A stretch of 64,000 nucleotides of DNA from Myrica gale. Lineage: Eukaryota; Streptophyta; Magnoliopsida; Fagales; Myricaceae. A program made the translations under genes and the position numbers. Numbering within the stretch: position 1 is the first letter of the stretch; every line of letters begins with the position of its first letter. Shown piece after piece: positions 23,031 to 32,900 of this stretch. Under the pieces are notes generated by a model. The model was not told where the DNA came from. It did not search any database and saw only the letters and a list, made by a program, of their open reading frames with translations. The stretch spans positions 1,746,001 to 1,810,000 of the forward strand of contig OZ005604.1 in the NCBI GenBank assembly GCA_963930655.1, written 5' to 3'.

Positions 23031-23900
23031 TCATTAATTTGCTTTCTTTGAGTTTGATCAACTACTATACGCTATGTCATGCTTTATATTTTTGTGCAGA
23101 CAGGCGAGCATGATTGGGATTCCATCACAACGTTAGTTGTCTCTGTAAATCTAAGAGACACGGTTTCGTGTTTAAGATTACTTAATCACTCATTGTCGTA
23201 AGACAAACAAACAACTCAAAACCCTCTTCAAACTCTTTTGTTTTAAGGTTATTCACTCTGGCATGCTAGAGATGCAAAGTTAATTCACAATAAGCAGCTT
23301 AATTGTTGGAGGGGAAGTAATTTTGTGTGTCATTGTACTTCTTCCAAATATAATCGAGGGTGAGGGAAACTAAAGACCATTTGGCTGCATCCTGGCATAA
23401 TTAAACAACAAACCATAAGATTGAAACTGTATTATTCTCGAATTTGAAGCTCTTTCCATGACTTCATTAATTTGCTTTCTTTGAGTTTGATCAACCACTA
23501 TACGCTATGTCATGTTTTATATTTTTGTGCTGATAGGCGACCATGATTGGGATTCCAACACAACCTTAGTTGTCTCTGCAAATCTAAGAGACATGGTTTC
23601 GTGTTTAAGATTACCTAAACACTCTCATTGCTCTATGACAAACAGCTCAAAACCCTCTTCAAACTCTTTTGTTTTAAGGTAATTCACTCTGGCATGCTAG
23701 AGGTGCAAAGTTAATTCACTAGAAACCGCTTGATGGAGGGGAACTAATTTTGTGTGTCATTGTTTATCCAAATATAATCGAGGATGAGGGAAACTAAAGG
23801 CCATCTGGCTGGCTGCATCCTGGCATAATTAAACAAGAAACCTTAAGATTGAAACTGTATTATTATTGACTTTGAAGTTTCCCTGGATAATTAACTTTGA
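23031..23900. repeat. 433-bp tandem duplication
   Basis: The block beginning tcattaatttgctttctttg at 23031 is repeated from 23464. Both copies keep the same order of phrases (actatacgctatgtcatg, gttgtctctg, ggtttcgtgtttaagatta, ttcactctggcatgctaga, catcctggcataattaaaca) with point changes and small indels. It ends near 23900. No coding content. Confidence 0.85.
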
Positions 23901-24509
23901 AGCTCTTTCAATGAAAGAAGATAGATAAGAATAGAAAAAAGAACAAAAGAAGCACGGATAAGAAAATTAAGTTGATATTACGTTTGATTGGCGGTGAAAA
24001 TAACAATAACATGTGCAAATTAATCTCTGTAACCATTGGAACCAAATGCTCGTTCTTCGTTGATCTTTCACGCTAATATATAAAGTGGTGGACCATATAT
24101 TTCTGGAACATGCCACGCACTGTGTTTCTCACAATTATTATCATGGAAACCAAATGGAGGGTGGGACATCCGACTGTCAACTAAAGGCACACACATGCGT
24201 GCACACTACAAGAAATGTTGGCTTCAACGATGGCGGCTTCCGTAGCCGAAACCACCAAAATTCCTCGCAAAAGCTTTGCCCCCACGAAATAAGGTCGTCA
24301 AAGCGTAGTCGACTCTGCTGCGTCCAGAGAGTTCTGATTCGACGACAAAAGCTCTCTGTTAGCATTGGTCCAGCAGAGTCGACGAGCTCCAATTCGTCAA
24401 GAGAGGTGCAACCCCATTGCCGACGAGCTAAAGCCGTCGTCCATCTGTTTTTCTTGCCCCCAGCAACGACGAGAGTTGATCGTGGAGAAAAGTGTGCGCC
24501 CACTTTGAA

Positions 24510-24800
24510 ATAGGATCCGCACAAGGAAAAACACTTGTCATTCGTTGGTTATTAGGGGCATCCCGAAAACTCCCGGGTCGAAATATGGCTTTCAAGTTAA
24601 GTTCCGAATTAGTGGATACTGCCAAAGGGAGTGGCGATGCTATACGTAAAAAGGAAGAGACTCATAAAATGACAGAGGCAAATAGAGCTTTTGCACATTT
24701 TCGTTAATCCATGAACAGGATCTATATAGACATATAGACCCTCGTAATTGAATTTCTTGCGAATTAGAATTTCGGTCATTCAATTCATTTTTTCTTCTTT
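24510..24800 (+). pseudogene. rps7: nuclear copy of plastid DNA: 3' end of rps7 plus flank
   Basis: From 24510 to the stop at 24705-24707 the frame gives the C-terminal 65 or so residues of plastid ribosomal protein S7, including the hallmark [25 protein letters not shown] and [10 protein letters not shown]. The chloroplast protein is about 155 residues, so over half is missing at the 5' side. The bases after the stop (atccatgaacaggatctata and on to about 24800) also look like the plastid region downstream of rps7. This is a nuclear plastid-DNA insertion inside the CACTA element. A few residues differ from what I remember as typical (for example Thr for Ala in LVDTAK), but the frame is intact, suggesting a fairly recent transfer. 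It lacks a start and transit peptide, so it is not a working gene. Confidence 0.9.
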
Positions 24801-25653
24801 TTCTGAGCTTCTATTGATTTATTTTAAGATGTCGTCAAGAGAAATAGAGCATTGCACATATCTGTTAACAAAAAATCAACTAAGAGAACAAATGTAGTGT
24901 ACATTACCAAAGAACTCATATTCATATATGTAAAGAGATTTTACAGATTTACAATCCTCAGAAACATCGTTTCCTTTACTTACAAAAAAATAATAGAGGA
25001 ATCATTATAAGCCCTCAACCAAAATGGGCTTCCACCGAAATTCAGTATAAGAGTTAAAGAGCAACAAAAACATTAAGCAATACGAGATCAGTAGGACTGT
25101 AAACAACAACTATATCATCTAATAACAACTCAATTAATTCCCCAGAAGGTACGTAGTGGGGAGTCAACGCCTCTGTTGGAAGCCCAATGGATAGAACCGA
25201 TCTTTAGCCTCACCTGAACGAGGACATCCTCCAGTACTTATCAATACTACTTTACTTCTTGTCATGTAATCTGTTGTTGCGTTCTTCATAGATATTATAA
25301 TCTATTTGTATTTTGGCAAGTTGTTGTCATTGACGCTATATAGACACTAGAAACATTCTTGTGCATGTAATTTGTTTAGCAAAAAGTAAAAAATTACGTT
25401 GGTAAGTGTGAAAGACTTAAGATGAATGACTCTGTTAAGAGATAAAAATCAAACATGAGAACGGAGAGGAACTCTAAACTTTTAACAATCAAATGACGAA
25501 AAGAAAAGAAAAAAAATGTCTTACAATTACAATATAACCAGTATTTCATTAAAGTGAAGAAAGATCAATATTGTAATACTTCATAACATGAGAGCCATAT
25601 TGCTTATATGCCCCAAGGAAGCAATTCCACACAACTAAAGTGTTGGACTTAGG

Positions 25654-27080
25654 CTAGCACTTCGTGCGAGCAAAGGGAGATTTTGACCACAAGTGGCAAT
25701 GACCAGCTGGTAAATAATAATATGTAACAAATATTAACCTTTCACCAGGAAGCAGGCCCTCTGATGTCAACTTCTCTTCTTTTCTGTCTTCCTTTCTAGT
25801 GGAATTTAATGTAGAGACTGACTTTTGAGTCTGAAGTTGGTCTTCCTTGAGGATATCCTCAACCTCAACAATTGCCCTTTTTGAAATGTTTGCACCCCCA
25901 ACTTTTGAAGCCATACTTGTTGTACAGTGCTCAATATATTATTTGTAAACCTAAAAAAGTACGACAGAAATACTAAGAAAAACTCAGGGATAAAATGATG
26001 ACGGGAGAAAATGAAAATAACAAGCAAAATAAGAAAGTTTCTCCATATGCTCACCAATAAAGGCTTAAGCCAGAAGGAACTGAAAGAGCAAAATAACCAT
26101 AGTATCATTAATCTGAAAGTTACAACACATGTAAGCTGATAAATAAACAACGACATAGTATCAGGGAAAGAAAAGAATTTAGAATGGTACGCGTGTGAGA
26201 GGTGAAAGGTTACAACATGACATTGATTAAATGATATAAAATGACCGGTTAGATCAATAAGTAACATTTACAAAGAAACGAGTGTCAAGATAACAATGCA
26301 GCACACAGACCCACGATTTAAAAAATAAATAAGCCTTAGTGCTAGACTTTCACGCGAGTCATCTGGCGTGCGAGGGTTGTGCGACTGTGTTCTGGAAAGT
26401 GCTAGACTTAGGCTAGCACTTCGCGTGAGCGCGATGGCACGCGGGGGTCGCGCGCCAGCACTGTGGAAAGTGTCCAGCATTTTCGTGCGAGGGCGATGGC
26501 GCGCGGGGGTCGTGTGCTAGCGCTCTGGAAAAGCATTCGAGTAGTTTTCAAGAGATGACATGGAGAATTGTAACTTTAATTTGCAAGTGGACTTTGATTC
26601 GCTAGGAAAGAATGTGTTCATTCAAATGATTCTGATGGCCACAAGTAATATCTTTATATTTGGATGAACATATCCCAATAATGCACACAACGAGCAAAAA
26701 GATGAAAGAGAGAGAGAGAGAGACAAGAAAACCTTGATCGAAAAGATGACAATATCGATTCAAACATCAGCACTGCCTAAATCGAAAACCTTGAGGAAAC
26801 CATTTATGAGAAAATAAAAGAATAAACAAGAAAAGCAGATAGGAAACCCTAAAATCACAATTGCACAATCTAGATACCTGACACCGGGAAGGACTTTGAC
26901 AGCAATTGCTTCGGGGTTGAGACTAAGGAAAATCTTCGTACTGTTCCAATCACAGATAGGTCTCAAAATCACATCGGCAATGACAATGAACTCGAAAGAA
27001 AGATGAGAGAGAGAGAGAGAAAGGGGAGAAGAGAAGAAAAAAGTGAGCAGCTGGCAAGGAGAATAATTTGACAAAGGCAA
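25654..27080 (-). other. exon-like minus-strand segments inside the CACTA element
   Basis: Two segments read open with plausible splice sites. One around 26870-27080 contains DVILRPICDWNSTKIF and ends at a GT donor near 26880. Another, 25735-25914, starts MASKVGGANISKRAIVEVED and ends at a GT donor near 25737. A CT-rich leader precedes the first. They look like host exons captured by the transposon or parts of its own second gene. I do not recognise the product and cannot connect the pieces into one frame with certainty. Confidence 0.3.
26335..26535. repeat. GC-rich tandem repeat, about three diverged units
   Basis: Units of about 65-72 bp share gtgctag, gcgatggc.cgcgggggtcg and end in ctggaaa. 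A further partial copy of the motif gacttaggctagcacttcg occurs at 25648. GC content is far above the surrounding element. Confidence 0.7.
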
Positions 27081-27120
27081 TGACAGCGGGAGTAAGAAGC
27101 CTTAGCGTTAAATGAAAATC

Positions 27121-27322
27121 GCGAAAGTGGATTTAATTTTTGACTTTTAGTAACAACATCTTTTTACTTTTCGTAACATAAATAAGCTGGTTAGTTGTTT
27201 TTTTTATCTTTAGTGACCAATCCCGAAAGTGGATTCAATTTTTTACTTTTAGTAACAAAACATTTTTACTTTTCGTAACATAAATAAGCCGGTTACTCTG
27301 CTTTGTACCTTTAGTGACCAAT
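27121..27322. repeat. 102-bp tandem duplication near the CACTA right end
   Basis: The block starting cgaaagtggatt (27122) recurs at 27224, with shared ttttcgtaacataaataagc and tttagtgaccaat. Subterminal repeats of this kind are expected near CACTA ends, where transposase binds. Confidence 0.8.
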
Positions 27323-27407
27323 AAAAGGATTTGGTCACTGAAGGCTGATTTTTTAGCGACGAAACAGAAGGAGTTGGTGGTTGTAGCTTGTTTTTCATGT
27401 AGTGGCA

Positions 27408-27867
27408 ACACCTGCATGCTTATTGCATAGCTTAATTGGCTAATCTAACAAGTCGGAGTCCTAGTTTCGCTGGAGCCACGGATAGAGTTTATAGTGGAAG
27501 GATCTTGGCTTTCGCAACTGGTTTTTGGCCCTTGTTAACTCGAGATGTACGTACTGTTGCTTGTTCTGTAACCTAGTCAATCTGCACTAATTATTCCATT
27601 TTCAGTGTCTGCTTAGGTGTGCAGGGAATACCTTTTTTCATATTCTGGCTTAAATTTTAGCATCTGGTCGTATGTCTCTTGGTTTGACTAAGATGTCCAC
27701 GAAGTTGGATATCCCAATAATTACACAACAAGGGAACGCTGATGGAAATTATATCACATAATAATTTGTACGCAAGAATATTTTAGAAACTATGATCTTG
27801 GCTATTGTGGGTATTGCCTGACAAATGGCTAGGAATTAAATGGCAAGTTTCTTGTAGTGGTCTCTAA
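27408..27867. other. spacer between the CACTA and Copia elements
   Basis: No gene seen. At 27847-27859 the sequence tttcttgtagtg is the inverse of CACTACAAGAAA, matching the left CACTA end over 12 bases, but it has no matching GCA flank. Confidence 0.45.
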
Positions 27868-27872
27868 CACAT

Positions 27873-28289
27873 TGTTGTGACAAGGATAAATATTCAGGAT
27901 TGCCAAAGAGTAGAGAAATGAGAATAAAATCGGCAATCACAAAAGACACCAAGATTTAAGTGGTTCGGCTTTGAAGCTTACGTCCACTGGCGGAAACTCA
28001 GGAAGAAATTCACTATAAAAAATGTTTAGTACAAATAGTGACAACACAACACTCAAGCTCAAAGCCTCAATACACCCAATATCCCCACACACAAAAGAGA
28101 TGAGAATAACAACAAAGCCCTCTCCCTTTTCTGTGACTCTTTTCTCTTATCTCTCTATTGGATTTTCTTGCTGCTCTTCACTTCAAAACAACACCTTTTA
28201 AAGTTGCATTCGGCGAACATAGCTTGCATTTCCATAAATGCAAAGTCATGTTATGCAGTTGTAGGACGGCTATAGCATATATGTGAAAG
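27873..28289 (-). repeat. 3' LTR of the Copia element, truncated
   Basis: Aligns with the outer 400 or so bases of the complete LTR at 29376-29969 with scattered substitutions and small indels. The part beyond 28289, corresponding to the start of the LTR, is missing, removed by the internal deletion. Confidence 0.85.
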
Positions 28290-29339
28290 ATCGTGCATCC
28301 TGATTTTGATGGTACCGATACCAACAATTTTGCAGGCCATGTCGTTGCCCATCAAGACTGAACCACCATTGATTGATTCATAGGTAGTAAACCAATCTTT
28401 TTTGGGACACATATGAAATGAACATGCCAAATCAAGGATCCATCTGTCGTTGAAACGACCATCAACAATGCTAACTGCAAGTACAAGCTCTGAATCATCA
28501 GAGGTTTCCTCGACAACAACAACTATATTTTAGGAACTAGTTGTGCTGCTCTTATCCTTATTCTTCAGCTTTGGACACTCGGTCTTATAATGACCGAATT
28601 TTTGACAGTAGTAACACTTTATAGTTTTCTTCGATTTCGTCTGTGACCGACCTTTGAATTTTCTTCTACCAATATCTGAGCCTTTTTCACTAGATCTACC
28701 TTTTCCAAAAGAACTTTTGACAAATAGAACTTCGGCCTGACGATCACTGCCTTGTCCACGTAATTTTGTTCTTAACTCCTTATAATTCAGAGCAGACTTT
28801 ACATCTGCCAAGGAGATGGTGTCTCTACCATATAACATTGAGTTAACAAAATTTTCAAACAAGTTAGGCAGTGAGCACAACATGATCAAGGCTTGATTTT
28901 CATCATCAAGCTTAATTTCTATATTCTTCAAATTCATGATGATTTTATTAAATTCATCAAGATGCTCAGATATAGGCATACCCTCCTTCATCTTAAGGGT
29001 CTATAACCATTGCTTTAAATACAAACGGTTGGTAAGGGACTCCTTCATATAAAGGCTCTCCAGCTTCTTCCAGAGTCCAACGACAGTTTCTTCATTTGCA
29101 ACTTCTCTTAGAACTCCATCTGAAAGAGACAACATAATTGCACTATGCGCTTTCTCTTCCAGTGCCACAAATTCTTCCTTCTCCTTAGACGAGTCTCCCT
29201 CATCATCCCATATAGGCGCTTTGTTGTCTAGAATTTTTGCTAAGCCTTGTTGTCATAACAAAGCACACATCCTGATATGCCATAAACTGAAACTATTCTC
29301 GCCATCAAATTTCTCTACTTCAAACTTTGCCATAGCCAT
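28290..29339 (-). pseudogene. Copia gag and protease remnant with three in-frame stops
   Basis: One frame runs from ATG at 29339 through gag. It contains KFEVEKFDGENSFSLW at the N-terminus, an LTNRLYLK block, SEHLDEFNKIIMNLK and the CCHC zinc knuckle CYYCQKFGHYKTEC. TGA at 29253-29255, TAG at 29001-29003 and TAA at 28530-28532 interrupt the same frame. After the last stop it continues into the protease start, where the family's D-T/S-G/A active site reads DLACS, so the key Thr/Ser is replaced by Leu. The frame ends at the deletion join near 28290. No functional product is expected. Confidence 0.9.
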
Positions 29340-29361
29340 AGCTAAGAAAGAATAATCTCAA

Positions 29362-29372
29362 CTCTGATACCA
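29362..29372 (-). other. retrotransposon primer binding site
   Basis: TGGTATCAGAG on the minus strand, complementary to the 3' end of initiator methionine tRNA, three bases inside the LTR. This is the standard minus-strand primer site of plant Copia elements. Confidence 0.9.
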
Positions 29373-29375
29373 TTT

Positions 29376-29969
29376 TGTTGTGACAAGGATAATTAATATT
29401 CAGGATCACCAAATAGTAGAGAAATGAGAATAAAATCAGCAATCACAAAAGACATCAAGATTTAAGTAGTTCGGCTTTGAAGCCTACATCCACTATGAAA
29501 ATTCACTATAAAAATGTGGAGTACAAATAGTGACAACACAACACTCAAGCCCAAAACCCAATATAATACACCCAATATCCTCACACAAAAAAGAAATGAA
29601 AATAACAACAAAGTCCTCTCTCTTTTCTGCGACTCTTTCCTCTTTTCTCTCTATTAGTTTTCCTCGCTACTCTTCACCTCGAAACAACTCCTTTTAAAAT
29701 CACGTTATGCGATTGTAGGACAGCTATAGCCTATATGTGAAAATCAAAATCTTCGATAAGCTGCACAATTGCACCTTGTCTTGCTGGTCGTTCACTTTTT
29801 CTAAAAGTGAACTTTCATTTATAAAAATTTAACACTGCATTTAATGCAATGTTGAAAACCAACTTCATGAAAATGGGTGGGTATAGGTGAAAGAAAAAAT
29901 GCAATACCTTAAATGCATTTCTTTGAGCAAGAGTCTTGACTTTTCAAAAGCCAAGCCACACACGTAACA
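29376..29969 (-). repeat. 5' LTR of the Copia element, complete
   Basis: 594 bp, with inverted ends TGTTAC (29969 side) and GTAACA-matching TGTTGT on the other side. The 3' LTR matches it over the retained part. The differences between the two LTRs show that the insertion is not very recent. Confidence 0.85.
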
Positions 29970-29974
29970 CACAT

Positions 29975-32900
29975 GGTGACCACCACCTCAGGTTAGGTGA
30001 ATCCAGACTTAAAAGAGGATGGAAAAAACATGTTCAAGGGAAAAGGTTATGTGAATTTGCAGCACTCAATTACTATTTGAATTCATGTCTTGAAGTGGGA
30101 GGACATCAAATCATCCCAAAAAGCAATACAGGCAAATTATATTCTGTATGAGATTCGAAATTTCAAACAGGGTTTAGGCAAAGTGATTCTAATTCGGTTC
30201 TGTGTCTTTAATTTCATTCTTTTTATCTTTAGGCTTTTCAGACAAACATGGCTCATTTATTGTATGTAGGAGAAAGTACATAGGAGGCGTGGCCGAATTA
30301 CAAAGTTGTATCCACTTTATGCTATGGGTGATCACGAGAGAGAGATGCTTTTTAAGAGAGAGAAGACGAAGTAGTGCAGGTCATTTATTTCTTAATTTCC
30401 AAAAGAAACACACAAAAAGGCACCTTTGGATTGTAAAAAGGCCTATCAAGATTGTTTTAAATTTCTAAGCCGGAATAAAGTTCAGACACATGATTATAAG
30501 TTGACGTGCTCCTTTAAAGATATCAGTCGAACCCTTAATTATTGTCTAAAGGTGATTAATTAATTATTGATAATTCCGCATTAATTAACACGCTTTATTG
30601 TCTCCAAGATCATTCTTTCTATTTCACGCTAAAGTGGCCAACAAGTACTACACATGACTGAAAGCCATTCTTCATTGTTGGAGATAATGGCTGCCAATGA
30701 GCTGGCGGCCGGTTGATGCTGCAAAAGACCTCGCCTTGAAACGACCAACTGTGTTGGCTATTTGTGGTCATAGGTTAGCCTCGTCATCATCCAATATACT
30801 GATCTTTTAAGATTAGGATCAGTACTACAATTCACTGTAGTTTTGTTTTATTATATGTTACATTTGAGTGTACATAGTCCATTAATTAGGTAATGTTTAG
30901 CTCACTGTAGTTTGCCCTAATAATGCCCAAAATGCTTTCCATGCTTTGCAACATTCTGGGGAACGACGTGGCCTTGGTCGAATGTCTTTCGGTTTGTACC
31001 TTCGACAACCAACAGTACTACTTAAACCTAAATAGTTGCCTCAAAATTAACTACAATACTTGTTGGTCGAGAACCCCATTAATATCGTTGAGGAGTTTTA
31101 TAAGAATTTGAAATAGTTTTTGGCGAGAAGATCAAAGATTCAACTCTGTCTAGTTGCGTACGGCTGTCTTCACAATATCCCAAAACTTAAAAGAAGAATT
31201 AGGAGAAAGAACAGATGAAAGTCTTTATTTGGGCGACACAAATAGTAGCATATAGATAGAAGCTGTATTATGTATATAAGATTGACTTTTCTAGAGCATT
31301 TTTATAAAATTTTTGTTTTGGGAGGGGGAGGGGGAGGGGGTGAGGACGTTGGGTGTCATTATTAGAATTTGGGTGTGGGGTCAACCTGCACATTTGGGCG
31401 AGGTCTACATGTTGGTGCCTATATGAGACACAAGAAAGCGATTGAAAGCGATTGAAAGCGATTGATGACTAAACATAAAGCTTAATTAATGAAAATAATA
31501 CAGCATTACTGCCAGACAAGCTGTACGCTGTACCTCCAAAGCCTAAACAAAACAAAGATCAGAACAGGGAAATCCTCTCCCCTTCTTTATCTCTCGATCT
31601 CCTATTTGTGCTTCCCTTATCAAGTGTCCTCTATTCACGTATTGTCATGACTATCTTTTGTTCATTTCAGTTTTGGAATATGCTTCTTTTCTTTGTCTGC
31701 TTTGTTCCATTATTGTTTGATGATTATGATATCTGTCCTTAATGAATATCATAAATCCACGTCTGATTAAACCCCTTAAACACGATCAATAATAGCAACA
31801 AACTCTTAGCATACACTCTCCCTTATACCCTAATTTTCACTATGAGAGATTGACTCGGTTCAACAAATCAACTCTTCAAATTAACTTGGTACGTACTTTT
31901 ACGTTCAGAAAAGTTACCGTATCATGAATATCGATCGAGATCTAGTAGCCATCGTTGTGGAGGAGATCAACAATGTTACCGGCCAGGGATTCATCTTTAT
32001 GGGTAATGCATATGGTCACACTGCAGTTTATATAACAATTAAACAAATAGATGAATATAGCTTTAACCATGCCATGAAGATCAGGCCTTCCTATGTTTAT
32101 TTTTCCTTGGTAATTATAACCTAGATTAGAAACTTAATTAATAAGTTGGAAAAGAACAGGAGATAGAGAGATAAGCATATATGTGTATAATCTTGCCTGG
32201 TCCATGCATGAACTTCACCGGGGTTTGGGTTAGTTAGCTAGCGCGCGCCTATGAATAGTTTAGACTAAGTCTCATTTTAAGGAAATAGATTAAACCTGTC
32301 TGACTTAAACTAGTTAAGACTACAAATATTGTCAAATCTAGAAAAGATAGCTGATCATGGTCCTATTATAGACCTTCTTTTTATTATTCTCAATTTAGGA
32401 ATTTTTGTATTTTAATAAGAGTTAGGAGGTAGCATAGTTTATATGTTGGACTCGAAATCCTACTGAGTGGCAGGTTGCACTTTTCACTTGAGTATTATAC
32501 GTTTCTGTCAGTTTGATAGACAACTAGATAAATTATAAGTTATCTTGAAAATATAACGAAAATGATACGTTATCTCAAAAGTTTAAGCTGATAGAAAATG
32601 ATGAATTTACTGTACTTTATGATTAGAAAAAATTATTCAAATGTTAACGTGTACAATAACTGTAACACTAGGTGCGTGGTTATGCACCAGTACCCCACTT
32701 TGTTGTCTTTGATTAATTGGATATATGCATAATGGAGCAAATTAACTTGAAACCCTATCATATCTCAAAGTCCAAACTACTATTGTGGACCACAGTCCTC
32801 CTGCATGCAGTACCTGCAAGAAAGATAGATATATAATAACTTTCGCATGATCTCCAGATATAGAAGAAGAATGAAATCAACTACCAACTACTGATCTAGA

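Larger units (their letters stand above)
24204..27404. mobile_element. non-autonomous CACTA (En/Spm-type) element
   Basis: The left end reads CACTACAAGAAATG and the right end, reversed, CACTACATGAAAAA; these are CACTA-superfamily termini. The 3-bp direct repeat GCA flanks both ends (24201-24203 and 27405-27407), the duplication size of this superfamily. The left 300 bp are GC-rich with many CGACG/CGTCG motifs, like CACTA subterminal repeats, and the right end has a tagcgacgaaac motif. The 3.2 kb between encode no transposase that I can see. They carry a plastid rps7 fragment (24510-24800), exon-like minus-strand segments (25654-27080) and GC-rich tandem repeats. A second CACTA-like end exists at 27847-27859, but the GCA duplication favours 27404. 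Confidence 0.7.
27873..29969 (-). mobile_element. internally deleted Ty1/Copia LTR retrotransposon
   Basis: The element lies on the minus strand. Its ends are TGTT...AACA and it is flanked by the exact 5-bp repeat CACAT (27868-27872 and 29970-29974). Order on the minus strand: full LTR (29969-29376), primer binding site TGGTATCAGAG (29372-29362), gag with nonsense mutations (29339 onward), the start of the protease region (about 28290-28530), then a 3' LTR lacking its first part (about 28289-27873). Integrase, reverse transcriptase and RNase H are absent. The join between protease and LTR falls near gtgaaaga at 28283-28290, where both sides share gtgaaa. The 2.1-kb element is not autonomous. 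Confidence 0.9.

Noticed and set aside
24085-24513. 142-codon frame across the CACTA left end
   Set aside because: It starts outside the transposon, crosses its terminus and runs through subterminal repeats, so it is not a gene.
31924-32124. 66-codon plus-strand frame starting MNIDRDLVAIVVEE
   Set aside because: No family resemblance, no splice context and surrounded by gene-free DNA.
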